Assembly: GCA_964512675.1 (NCBI GenBank)
Contig: CAZEJR010000029.1
Coordinates: forward strand, 1 to 20,318
DNA length: 20,318 nucleotides
Direction of reading: 5' to 3'
From: A07HB70 sp964512675
Lineage (GTDB): Archaea; Halobacteriota; Halobacteria; Halobacteriales; Haloferacaceae
Of this stretch, positions 13,601-20,318 are shown one piece after another. A model generated the notes under the pieces. It saw only the letters and a list, made by a program, of their open reading frames with translations. It did not search any database and was not told where the DNA came from. Position 1 is the stretch's first letter, and the number at the start of each line of letters is the position of its first letter. Position numbers and translations under genes: made by a program.

Positions 13601-15340
13601 GTGAGACGCGAGCTCCGGGCGGAGGTCGAGGCGGCGCTGACCGACGCGCTGGCCGCCCTCGGCCTGCCGACCGACGACCTCGGGGTCGAGCGCCCGCCGG
13701 AGGACGTCGACGCCACGCTGGCGTCGAGTGTCGCCTACCGGATCGCGGGCGACCTCGGCGCGCCGCCGCCCGAGGCAGCCGAGCGGGTCGCCGCCGAGGT
13801 GTCGACGGGAGACGACGACTACCTCGCGGGCGTCACGACGCTCGGGCCGTACCTCAACTTCACCGTCACCGACCGCTACTTCGCAGACACCCTCGCCGCC
13901 GCGGGCGAGGAGACGTGGGGGCGGCTCCCGTCGACCGGCGAGCGGGTCGTGATAGAGCACACCTCCGCGAACCCGACGGGCCCGGTCCACGTCGGCCGGG
14001 CGCGAAACCCCATCGTCGGCGACGCGCTGGCGCGCCTGCTCGACTACGCCGGCCACGACGTCACCCGGCAGTACTACGTCAACGACGTCGGACGACAGGT
14101 CGCCGTCTTTACGTGGGCCTACGAGGCGTTCGACGAGTCCGACCTCCCGGAGCCGGAGCGCGACAAGCCGGACTACGACCTCGTACGGTACTACCGTGCC
14201 GGGAACCGGCTGCTGGAGGAGGGCGACCCAGACGAAGTCGCGGCAGCCGAGGACGCCGTCACGGAGATCATCCGTAGACTCGAGGCCGGCGACGAGGCGA
14301 CCCACGAGCGCGTGAGTGCGGTCGTCGACACCGTCCTCGGCGGAATGCGCGAGACGCTCGGTCGGCTCCCGGCGGAGTTCGACGAGTTCGTCAAGGAGTC
14401 GCGGTTCCTCCGCGACGGCTCGACGGACGCGGTCGTCGACCGCCTGAAGACGCTCGACGAGGCGGTCTACGACGAGGCGGCGTGGCAGCTCGACCTGCGT
14501 GACCACGGCGTCGAAAAGGAGCTGGTCTTCCTCCGCTCGGACGGCACCTCGCTGTACCCGACCCGTGACCTCGCGTACCACGAGTGGAAGCTCGACGCGT
14601 TCGACCAGGTCGTGACCGTCCTCGGCGAGGACCACCGGCTCCAGGCCGACCAGCTTCGGACGACGCTCGACCGCCTCGGCGCCGACACCTCGGGGCTGGA
14701 CCAGGTGTTCTACTCGTGGGTGAACCTGCCGGAGGGCGGGATGTCGACCCGCGAGGGCACCGGGGTGGATCTCGACGACCTGCTGGACGAGGCTGTCGCC
14801 CGCGCCCGCGAGGAGGTCGAGCGCCGACGAGCAGACCAGGAGCGCGAGATCGAAGACGCGGAGGTCGACACGATCGCCCGACAGGTCGGGATCGGTGCCG
14901 TCCGGTACGACGTCGTCTCGAAGCAGCCGACGAAAGGCATCACCTTCGAGTGGGACCGGGCGCTCGACTTCGAGGCACAGTCCGCGCCGTACGTCCAGTA
15001 CGTCCACGCCCGGACCCTCGGTATCGAGGAGCGGGCCGACGGCGTCCCCGACGACCCGGATCCGGCGGTCCTGACCGGCCCGACCGAGCGCGCCCTGCTC
15101 CACGAGGTCGCGCGCCTGCCCGCGGTCGTCGAACGCGCCGCCGCCGACCGGTCGCCCCACGTCGTCGCGACGTACACCCGCGACCTCGCGGAGGCGTTCA
15201 ACGCCTTCTACCGCGAGTGCCCCGTCCTCGACGCGCCCGGCAGCCGCCGCGGCGCGCGCTTGGCGCTGGTCCGAGCGGCACGCCACGCGGTCGCCAACGC
15301 GCTCGACGTCCTCGGCGTCGACGCGCCGCGGGCGATGTGA
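13601..15340 (+). CDS. argS: Arginyl-tRNA synthetase
   Basis: 579 residues from GTG 13601. Class I synthetase that charges tRNA-Arg. An N-terminal additional domain (residues 1-110) is followed by the catalytic core with EHTSANPTGPVHVGRARNPI; HVGR at 130-133 is the HIGH motif. QYYVNDVGRQ follows. The KMSKS-equivalent loop GMSTREG is at 380-386, a form common in archaeal ArgRS. IGAVRYDVVSKQPTKGITFEW then leads into the C-terminal DALR anticodon-binding domain (VARLPAVVERAA to VANALDVLGVDAP). Length is normal and all motifs are intact. It is divergent from ribK, with about 110 nt between the two starts, and is followed 1 nt later by the stop of a convergent small gene. Confidence 0.97.
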   Translation: MRRELRAEVEAALTDALAALGLPTDDLGVERPPEDVDATLASSVAYRIAGDLGAPPPEAAERVAAEVSTGDDDYLAGVTTLGPYLNFTVTDRYFADTLAAAGEETWGRLPSTGERVVIEHTSANPTGPVHVGRARNPIVGDALARLLDYAGHDVTRQYYVNDVGRQVAVFTWAYEAFDESDLPEPERDKPDYDLVRYYRAGNRLLEEGDPDEVAAAEDAVTEIIRRLEAGDEATHERVSAVVDTVLGGMRETLGRLPAEFDEFVKESRFLRDGSTDAVVDRLKTLDEAVYDEAAWQLDLRDHGVEKELVFLRSDGTSLYPTRDLAYHEWKLDAFDQVVTVLGEDHRLQADQLRTTLDRLGADTSGLDQVFYSWVNLPEGGMSTREGTGVDLDDLLDEAVARAREEVERRRADQEREIEDAEVDTIARQVGIGAVRYDVVSKQPTKGITFEWDRALDFEAQSAPYVQYVHARTLGIEERADGVPDDPDPAVLTGPTERALLHEVARLPAVVERAAADRSPHVVATYTRDLAEAFNAFYRECPVLDAPGSRRGARLALVRAARHAVANALDVLGVDAPRAM

Positions 15341-15341
15341 C

Positions 15342-15455
15342 CTACGGCAACGACCCGCCGACGGCGACGATCGCGAGAGAGCCCGCTCCGAGCGCGAGCG
15401 TCAGGAAGGCGACGATCCACCAGAGCGACACGCCGGAGCCGTCCTCGGCAGCCAT
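15342..15455 (-). CDS. 37-residue single-span membrane protein
   Basis: Starts at ATG 15455 and ends at TAG 15344-15342, 1 nt beyond the argS stop. The product has a short acidic N-terminus (MAAEDGSGVS) and one transmembrane helix of about 23 residues (LWWIVAFLTLALGAGSLAIV), ending VAVGGSLP. The hydrophobic pattern is clean and would not arise easily in a shadow frame of GC-rich DNA. A weak AT run (15477-15484) sits 25 nt upstream of the ATG. No family is recognised. Such micro-proteins downstream of argS may be conserved in related genomes, but I cannot check. Confidence 0.6.
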   Translation of the reverse strand: MAAEDGSGVSLWWIVAFLTLALGAGSLAIVAVGGSLP

Positions 15456-15476
15456 GCCCGACCTCGCGTGTCGGCC

Positions 15477-15484
15477 CCAAAACC
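15477..15484 (-). promoter_or_regulatory. Weak TATA-like box for the 37-residue membrane protein
   Basis: CCAAAACC on the plus strand (GGTTTTGG on the minus strand) is centred 25 nt upstream of ATG 15455. It is the only AT-rich run nearby. Confidence 0.35.
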
Positions 15485-15567
15485 CGTTGTGGTCTCGGAC
15501 GTAGCCTCGTGGACGGCGAAGGCTCGCACCCACGTCCCGTCGACCGTAGCGAGTCGACAGTCGGCCC

Positions 15568-15582
15568 CGGTCGTCACGACCG
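15568..15582. repeat. Perfect 15-bp palindrome in intergenic DNA
   Basis: CGGTCGT-C-ACGACCG has 7-bp arms around one base. The size and symmetry fit an operator for a dimeric regulator or a small hairpin. It lies 24 nt downstream of a pair of GTCGAC repeats. Chance is not excluded in GC-rich DNA. Confidence 0.35.
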
Positions 15583-15846
15583 TCCCGCACCTCTCCGATC
15601 ACGGACCGAGTCACCAGCTGGACGGGCAGGACACGCCTCAGAGCCCCTCTCGGAGTCTGTGTCACGGGAGCCCGAGCTTCGATCTGTCTCGCGTGCACCG
15701 CGGGGACCCTCACGTGGCACCGGCGCGTGTCGCCGACGCCGCGTCGCCAGCCACGGGCGGGTGGCCGGGCACGCGGCAACAGGCGTAAGAAAGATACCGT
15801 GTAGGTGGTACGGACGAACGTGTACCAGGGGGAAGCACACCGTTGT

Positions 15847-17346
15847 ATGGACCAGCCGGAACTCCGGGAACGACTCAGACTCAGCTACGAGATCACCGAG
15901 GAGCAGTACCGGAGTGAACACGAGGTATCGGGGGAGTTACGCCTCTCGCTGACGCCGGACCGAGAGGTCGTCCGGTCGCGAGCATACCGGCCGTCGAACC
16001 TGCTGCAGTCAGGGATAGACGCGCTGGTCGGGTCGAGCGGAGCATTCGGCGAGGGCTACCCCGGCACCACTCTCATCGCGGCGATGACGAGAGTCCCGCC
16101 GATGACCCAGGGAGAAGAGGAGTACCAGAGCGGGTTCAGCAGCGAGGAGTTCACCGTCGACGGTATTCCCGAGAACGGTACGGTCACACTCGACGCCGAC
16201 TGGCGTCTCGACCGGGCACGCGACGCGCTCGCGAACGACGAGCGCAAGATACTGTCTCACGAGTACGACGTCGAGGGGCTTCCGTCCGATCAGTTGCCGG
16301 TCCTGGTTCGAGCGACACTGCACCGAGACGCGCGCGAGTACGTCGAGAGCGTCACCTCGACGGTCGACGCCCGCGACGCCGCGGAGCAGCGTCGTAGAGT
16401 CGACCCGAAGGAACTGGAGGGGCTGGCGGCACTCTCGATCTCGGTCAAGTACCGCGAGGACAGCCCCGAGGCGAACGTCGCCGGGGGGGACGGGAGACTC
16501 TACGTCGAGAACTTCCGCATGGAGATGCAGTCGACCTTCCCGAACGTCTCGTTCAGACCGCGCGAGGGGTCGACGTACAACCCCGAGTCGAAGCGTGTCG
16601 AGTGGCGCAAACGGACCGCTGATCCCGGAGAGACCCTCCAGTACGACGTCTTCGGACGAATGGAGAACCTGCTGAGTCTGGAGGAGATCACCGCGAGCGT
16701 ACGGGGTGTCATCGGCGACGAGACACTGACGGGCACGAAGGTGGTCGGTCTGTACGACGAGACCGGAGACGAACTCGAACTCACCGGTGGGAACGGGAGA
16801 CAGGAGGTGGCCCACGGCGTCGTGGTGACGGGTGACATCAGGATCGACCCTGCCGCGCTTCGGGACGAGACGCGGAAGGTCATGGATGCCTCCGTTTCGC
16901 TCAACGATACTCCGTTCGACGCCTTCGACCGCCTGGTGACGGTGTGTAACCGCGAAGGGATGACGATCACCAGTTCGACAGAGCCGAGCGATCCGGAGCC
17001 GGTCGCGAACCGGGAAGGGGTCCTCGCGATAACGAAAGGCGAGAAGAACGAAGGAGACGACGAACCCGGCGAGCTCGAGATCAAACGCGAGTACGGAGAC
17101 AGAGGAGTCGTCTACGCTCACGTCCTCGTGTACGGGCGATACACTCCGATGAGTCAGAACCGAGAGATGTCACAGTCCGCGGGACAGTCAGACCGGACCG
17201 AGGACCGGATCGTCAGGGCAGACGAGGGGGCGCTCGGCGACCGCGGGAAGTCGACTGTCGAGATCAGGGCTCGGTCGGCTGACGCCGAACTCAACTCAGA
17301 ACTCGTTCAGACGGTTCAAGACGGACTCGGTGGTGGTGGCGCGTGA
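15847..17346 (+). CDS. Soluble acidic protein of unknown function, first gene of a coupled pair
   Basis: 499 residues from ATG 15847 (GTG 15805 and GTG 15820 are in-frame alternatives). There is no signal peptide, membrane helix or recognisable catalytic motif. Three parts can be seen. Residues 1-200 are strand-rich with charged linkers (VSGELRLSLTPDREVVRSRA; EEFTVDGIPENGTVTLDADW). A middle region around 200-300 contains YNPESKRVEWRKRTADPGET from Tyr244, reminiscent of the 'Y.P....V.W....l.pG' pattern of DUF11/CARDB-type beta sandwiches. The C-terminal alpha+beta region of about 345-495 includes DTPFDAFDRLVTVCNREGMT and VVYAHVLVYGRYTP. The stop overlaps the next start as GTGA. Sampled GC is lower than in neighbours, with ATA codons at three sites. 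Family not recognised; the beta-sandwich idea is inference. Confidence 0.85.
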   Translation: MDQPELRERLRLSYEITEEQYRSEHEVSGELRLSLTPDREVVRSRAYRPSNLLQSGIDALVGSSGAFGEGYPGTTLIAAMTRVPPMTQGEEEYQSGFSSEEFTVDGIPENGTVTLDADWRLDRARDALANDERKILSHEYDVEGLPSDQLPVLVRATLHRDAREYVESVTSTVDARDAAEQRRRVDPKELEGLAALSISVKYREDSPEANVAGGDGRLYVENFRMEMQSTFPNVSFRPREGSTYNPESKRVEWRKRTADPGETLQYDVFGRMENLLSLEEITASVRGVIGDETLTGTKVVGLYDETGDELELTGGNGRQEVAHGVVVTGDIRIDPAALRDETRKVMDASVSLNDTPFDAFDRLVTVCNREGMTITSSTEPSDPEPVANREGVLAITKGEKNEGDDEPGELEIKREYGDRGVVYAHVLVYGRYTPMSQNREMSQSAGQSDRTEDRIVRADEGALGDRGKSTVEIRARSADAELNSELVQTVQDGLGGGGA

Positions 17347-18134
17347 GTACTGACACCACCAGCAAGCGATACAGCGAGGACCTGCTCTGCTACCGCGACA
17401 CCGACGATGCCGAGGCGGTCTGTGGAGAGTGCGGACGGCCAGTCTGTGGGCCGGTGATGAACGCGACGGTCAGGGGGATACTAAGCGGGCTGTTCAGCGA
17501 CTACGGACACGGGAAGCGGTTCCACGACGCGACGTTCCACAGCTACGAGAACGGAGTGGGACGGGCGCTTCTGACTGTCGGGCTGCTCGGTATCTCCGTG
17601 CTGTTCTCGGCTGTCGCCCCCGGGCTCATACCGGCAGTCGTCTCGGCGACGATCTCCGCACCGATCGGGCTCAAGCCCGCCGTCGTCCAGTCGTCGGCGG
17701 TGCTCGGGCTCGCCAGCTTGCTCACACTGCGGTACCAGCGCGGCGAGCGGACGACCGAGTTTCGGGTCCGGGTTCGCCGGACAGCCAGCCGGGTTCTCTG
17801 TGACGAGTGCTTCGAGAACAGTCTCGTTCAGCTAGCCCTCTCGTACGTCGTGACCGCAGTCGTCTCCGTGCTGATCGTCTTTGCCCTCCTCGACGTCGTC
17901 AGTACGGGCTCTGCGCTCCCGCTACGGATCGCTGCGCTCGGGGTCGGGCTCCGCATAGTCGGAGACGACATCGTCGCCTACCTCATGTCAGTAGTGGGTA
18001 CAGACGGCGACGAGACGGAACACGGGGCGGTTCAGGGGTCGGAGACTGGCTCGGCAGGACAGGAGCCCGGTCCCGACATCGGGTTCGAGTCCGACCCACC
18101 TCCCGTCTCCGACGAGCCGACCGCGGAGGACTGA
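17343..18134 (+). CDS. Four-helix membrane protein with B-box-like cysteine cluster
   Basis: 263 residues from GTG 17343, which overlaps the preceding stop (GTGA), so translation is probably coupled. The N-terminus has Cys16, Cys27, Cys30 and Cys35 in LLCYRDTDDAEAVCGECGRP, like the B-box-type zinc finger that precedes membrane segments in many prokaryotic proteins (CxxHP...CxxCGrpvC). The expected last Cys of that finger is missing. Two helices follow (about 75-100 and 108-129), then a basic loop ending VLCDECFEN with Cys153 and Cys156, then two more helices (about 161-185 and 189-213) and an acidic, probably disordered tail. The loop and the N-terminus should be on the same, cytoplasmic side, so the CxxC could complete the finger. 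Rare codons AGG, ATA and CTA occur. Function unknown. Confidence 0.85.
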   Translation: MSTDTTSKRYSEDLLCYRDTDDAEAVCGECGRPVCGPVMNATVRGILSGLFSDYGHGKRFHDATFHSYENGVGRALLTVGLLGISVLFSAVAPGLIPAVVSATISAPIGLKPAVVQSSAVLGLASLLTLRYQRGERTTEFRVRVRRTASRVLCDECFENSLVQLALSYVVTAVVSVLIVFALLDVVSTGSALPLRIAALGVGLRIVGDDIVAYLMSVVGTDGDETEHGAVQGSETGSAGQEPGPDIGFESDPPPVSDEPTAED

Positions 18135-18365
18135 CAGCACCGGAGACGGCGTCGTACAGGTCGAGACAGCACGGTCGGACCACGACTCGACCCGGTCTGC
18201 CGTCTACCGGTCACGTCTGCGACCGTTCGACCACTCGTCTGCCCTCGGCGTCACCTGCTCCGACGCCACGACCGGCCTGCTGCTGACGGCCACGTCGCCG
18301 CGCGCACGTGTCGACGGACTTGCACTCGGCTGTTGGAGTGATCCGCTCGTGTCGGGTGGCAGTGT

Positions 18366-18383
18366 GTCTCCGTGAGAGGAGAC
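18366..18383. repeat. Small inverted repeat (hairpin)
   Basis: GTCTCC at 18366-18371 pairs with GGAGAC at 18378-18383 across a 6-nt loop. It is too short to assign a role. It lies 232 bp beyond the stop of the membrane protein gene and has no T-run. Confidence 0.25.
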
Positions 18384-18561
18384 GAGTCGCGTCGGAGCGC
18401 GTGACGAGACAGCCGGTAGATCGGCACGCTCGACGAGCGGGCGGGGCCGGCAGCCGTGACGGGGCCACGCCGAAGACGGCGCTCGTCGGGCGTACGCTGT
18501 CGCACACGCTCTCCTCGACCCGGAGGCTGCTGCGGGCCCGGGCAGACCGCGACAGACAACA

Positions 18562-18568
18562 GTTACTT
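18562..18568 (+). promoter_or_regulatory. TATA-like box for prf1
   Basis: GTTACTT is centred about 30 nt before ATG 18595, giving a leaderless or very short-leader transcript. A CTAG site (18586-18589) falls at the expected transcription start. Confidence 0.5.
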
Positions 18569-18594
18569 CCGGCGTCCCCGGCCTACTAGTCCCA

Positions 18595-19839
18595 ATGAGT
18601 CAGCAGGCGGACGCAGACGCCGACCGCCGCAAGTACGAGTTCCGGCGCGTCATCGAGGAGCTCGAGGACTACGACGGATCCGGCACCCAGCTCGTCACCA
18701 TCTACGTCCCCGACGACAAGCAGCTCTCGGACATCGTCGCACACGTCACCAAAGAGCACAGCGAGGCGTCGAACATCAAGTCGAAGTCGACGCGGACGAA
18801 CGTCCAAGACGCGCTGACGAGCATCAAGGACCGTCTGCGGTACTACGACGACCCGCCGGAGAACGGGATGGTGCTGTTCTCGGGCGCCGTCGACTCCGGG
18901 GGCGGCCAGACGGAGATGGTCACCCGGGTGCTCGAGTCGCCGCCGGACCCGGTCCAGTCCTTTCGCTACCACTGTGACTCCGCGTTCCTGACGGAGCCCC
19001 TGGAGGGGATGCTCGCGGACAAGGGGCTGTTCGGCCTCGTCGTCCTCGACCGGCGCGAGGCGAACGTCGGGTGGCTCCGTGGAAAGCGCGTCGAACCGGT
19101 CAAGTCGGCGTCGTCACTCGTCCCCGGCAAGCAGCGCAAGGGTGGCCAGTCCGCACAGCGGTTCGCTCGACTCCGGCTCGAGGCGATCGACAACTTCTAC
19201 CAGGAGGTAGCGGGGATGGCCGACGACCTGTTCGTCCCGGAGCGTCACGAGATAGACGGCATCTTGGTCGGTGGGCCGTCGCCGACAAAAGACGAGTTCC
19301 TCGACGGCGACTACCTCCACCACGAGCTTCAAGACCTCGTCGTCGACAAGTTCGACGTCGCGTACACCGACGAGTCGGGGCTCCACGACCTGGTCGACGC
19401 CGCACAGGACGCGCTCGCCGACCAGGAGGTGATGAAGGACAAGGCGCAGATGGAGGAGTTCTTCGAGGAGCTCCACCGCGGCGGGAAGGCAACCTACGGC
19501 TTCTCGCAGACGCGCCAGAACCTCATGATGGGCTCGGTCGACCGCCTCCTGCTCTCGGAGGACCTTCGCTCCGACGTCGTCGTCTACGAGTGTCCCGGCG
19601 GCCACGAGGAGTACGAGACCGTCGACCCGCGTCACGACGACCCGGACCACCGCTGTACCGAGTGCGAGCGGGAAGCCGAGGCCGTCGACCGGGAGGACGC
19701 CGTCGAGCACCTGATCACACTCGCGGACCAGCGCGGTACGGAGACGAAGTTCGTCTCGACGGACTTCGAGAAAGGCGAGCAGCTGATGGACGCGTTCGGC
19801 GGCGTGGCCGGCATCCTGCGCTACGCGACCGGCGTCTAG
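18595..19839 (+). CDS. prf1: Peptide chain release factor aRF1
   Basis: 414 residues, the normal archaeal length. Class I release factor that recognises all three stop codons in the ribosomal A site and triggers peptidyl-tRNA hydrolysis. The N-terminal domain carries NIKS at residues 60-63 (SNIKSKSTR), which reads the first stop base. The middle domain has the catalytic GGQ at 183-185 in KQRKGGQSAQRF. The C-terminal domain, which binds the archaeal EF1A-type GTPase partner, contains a cysteine pair region (YECPGGHEEYE to HRCTECE) typical of archaeal aRF1 and probably metal-binding. All functional motifs are intact. ATG 18595 is the only good start. Its TAG stop is shared with the convergent DUF6276-like gene. 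Confidence 0.97.
   Translation: MSQQADADADRRKYEFRRVIEELEDYDGSGTQLVTIYVPDDKQLSDIVAHVTKEHSEASNIKSKSTRTNVQDALTSIKDRLRYYDDPPENGMVLFSGAVDSGGGQTEMVTRVLESPPDPVQSFRYHCDSAFLTEPLEGMLADKGLFGLVVLDRREANVGWLRGKRVEPVKSASSLVPGKQRKGGQSAQRFARLRLEAIDNFYQEVAGMADDLFVPERHEIDGILVGGPSPTKDEFLDGDYLHHELQDLVVDKFDVAYTDESGLHDLVDAAQDALADQEVMKDKAQMEEFFEELHRGGKATYGFSQTRQNLMMGSVDRLLLSEDLRSDVVVYECPGGHEEYETVDPRHDDPDHRCTECEREAEAVDREDAVEHLITLADQRGTETKFVSTDFEKGEQLMDAFGGVAGILRYATGV
19836..19839. other. Shared CTAG: overlapping stop codons of convergent genes
   Basis: TAG 19837-19839 ends prf1 and the complementary TAG (19838-19836) ends the minus-strand DUF6276-like gene. This is the second such arrangement in the window. Confidence 0.95.
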
Positions 19840-20225
19840 CGGAGGTCGCGCAGCTGAGCGTGTCGACGCGACAGGTCGTAGTGCGGATCGACCCGGCCCG
19901 CGCTCGCGAGACGGTCGAGTGCGAGGTGGACGTCGACCCCCGCGCGCTCGGCGTACGCACAGCACTCGACGACAGCCGCGCGGTTCAGCGCCAGCGAGTC
20001 GAGCAGCCCGAGCGCGAGTGCGAGCGCGGCGCCGCCCTCGTCGTCGGGAAACTGCGAGAGCAGAGCGTCGAAGGCAGGGTCGGCAGAGACGTCGTCGGGA
20101 CTCGCGGGCTCGACGCGGAGACAGGACGTACAGACGGCTGCGGCCTCGCCGTCGGGCGCGTGGGCCGCGAGGTCGGGGGGGACGCGGAAGGCGACGGTCG
20201 GAGCGTCGCAGGCGCGACAGGCCAC
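19836..20225 (-). CDS. DUF6276-like zinc-ribbon protein
   Basis: 129 residues from GTG 20225. An N-terminal zinc ribbon is formed by two CxxC knuckles, Cys3/Cys6 (MACRACDAPTVAF) and Cys32/Cys35 (AVCTSCLRVEPA). A helical domain follows with GGAALALALGLLDSLALNRA, the segment I associate with haloarchaeal DUF6276, and a C-terminal SRRHAQLRDLR helix. Extra cysteines (VECCAYAE) lie in the helical part. It is cytoplasmic and its function is unknown. The start overlaps the stop of the upstream minus-strand gene by one base (TAGTG), so the two are probably co-transcribed. Family name is from memory of the pattern. Confidence 0.8.
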   Translation of the reverse strand: MACRACDAPTVAFRVPPDLAAHAPDGEAAAVCTSCLRVEPASPDDVSADPAFDALLSQFPDDEGGAALALALGLLDSLALNRAAVVECCAYAERAGVDVHLALDRLASAGRVDPHYDLSRRHAQLRDLR

Positions 20226-20318
20226 TAGTCGTCGGCGCTGACCGTCGCCTCGCGCGCCCGTTCGTCCGCCTCGCCCTCTGCTTCGGCCTCCTCTTCTTCC
20301 TTTTTCGCCTTGATCTTC
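20225..20318 (-). CDS. C-terminal end of a minus-strand gene (partial)
   Basis: Only the last 30 codons are in the window. They read as a basic stretch (KIKAKK), then a glutamate-rich low-complexity run (EEEEAEAEGEADERAREA), then TVSADD and TAG. Such charged tails are common on haloarchaeal ribosomal and nucleic-acid-binding proteins, but this is not enough to name the product. It overlaps the DUF6276-like start by one base, so both are probably in one operon. The gene continues beyond the right edge. Confidence 0.75.
   Translation of the reverse strand, partial: KIKAKKEEEEAEAEGEADERAREATVSADD

Larger units (their letters stand above)
15456..15846. other. Non-coding stretch before the accessory gene pair
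   Basis: About 390 bp with no convincing gene on either strand; the open frames are arginine/serine-rich shadows. It contains a palindrome (15568-15582) and two GTCGAC copies at 15539-15544 and 15553-15558 separated by 8 nt. A purine-rich AT run, GTAAGAAAGATA, at 15785-15796 may be the promoter of the following gene. A Shine-Dalgarno-like AGGGGGAA lies 13 nt before ATG 15847. I saw no tRNA remnant or integrase fragment. Confidence 0.5.
18135..18594. other. Non-coding stretch between the gene pair and prf1
   Basis: About 460 bp with no credible gene; open frames on both strands are arginine-rich and lack domain-like patterns. A small hairpin is at 18366-18383 and the prf1 promoter is near the right end. 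It may be decayed coding sequence left by turnover of accessory genes, but I cannot recognise any remnant. Confidence 0.5.

Noticed and set aside
13574..15286. Minus-strand open frame of 570 codons opposite argS
   Set aside because: Exact antisense of argS with no domain pattern; argS has all class I motifs.
16009..17121. Minus-strand frame of 370 codons opposite the unknown soluble gene
   Set aside because: Because the plus-strand gene is also unrecognised I compared both. The plus strand wins: it has acidic composition, plausible strands and helices, and a GTGA overlap with a gene that has clear cysteine and membrane motifs. The minus frame is a mix of V, R and L with no signature.
18075..18090. 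GGTTCGAGTCC, like a tRNA T-arm
   Set aside because: It lies inside the membrane protein tail coding sequence, and no acceptor, D or anticodon arms are found around it.
18211..18559. Minus-strand ORFs of about 100 codons before prf1
   Set aside because: Arginine/serine-rich with no promoter and no domain-like pattern; judged non-coding.

Overview
The window comes from a haloarchaeon (class Halobacteria). The base composition is very GC-rich, the proteins are acidic, and the genes include an archaeal release factor aRF1, an archaeal CTP-type riboflavin kinase with an N-terminal helix-turn-helix, and several small families I know only from haloarchaea (DUF5789-like, DUF6276-like). Many start codons lie about 25-30 nt downstream of a short AT-rich box, as expected for leaderless haloarchaeal transcripts. 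I cannot name the genus. I saw no tRNA, rRNA, CRISPR array or insertion sequence.

Layout. 2-2248: a type II/IV secretion (pilus-type) ATPase, possibly running in from outside the window. 2372-2705: a small conserved-looking gene broken by one extra base. 2818-3612: a divergent pair, a two-CBS-domain protein and a DUF5789-like protein, around one strong TATA element. 3613-4128: a poorly coding stretch with a promoter-like box and tiny overlapping ORFs. 4129-4894: two convergent small haloarchaeal proteins. 5020-6102: a DoxX-like membrane protein with a signal peptide. 6363-8811: three closely spaced genes for a MOSC protein, a pteridine-reductase-like SDR and a divergent proline dehydrogenase. 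8808-10367 (minus): an NCS2 xanthine/uracil permease. 10475-11095: a DUF502 membrane protein, convergent with ilvE (11086-12009, minus). 12067-13490 (minus): an overlapping ribK-ribB riboflavin operon with an autoregulator-like kinase. 13601-15340: argS, followed by a convergent 37-residue membrane peptide.

15456-18594 is the accessory-looking part. Two translationally coupled genes of unknown function (an approximately 499-residue soluble protein and a four-helix membrane protein with a B-box-like cysteine cluster) lie between two non-coding stretches of about 390 and 460 bp. Sampled GC is lower here and rare ATA, AGG and CTA codons appear. This is the best candidate for an undescribed system. 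18595-19839 is prf1 (aRF1), convergent with a DUF6276-like zinc-ribbon protein and the tail of one more minus-strand gene.

Most of the window is housekeeping: riboflavin and branched-chain amino acid synthesis, arginyl-tRNA charging, translation termination and nucleobase uptake. Packing is tight; convergent neighbours twice share a single CTAG as both stop codons.
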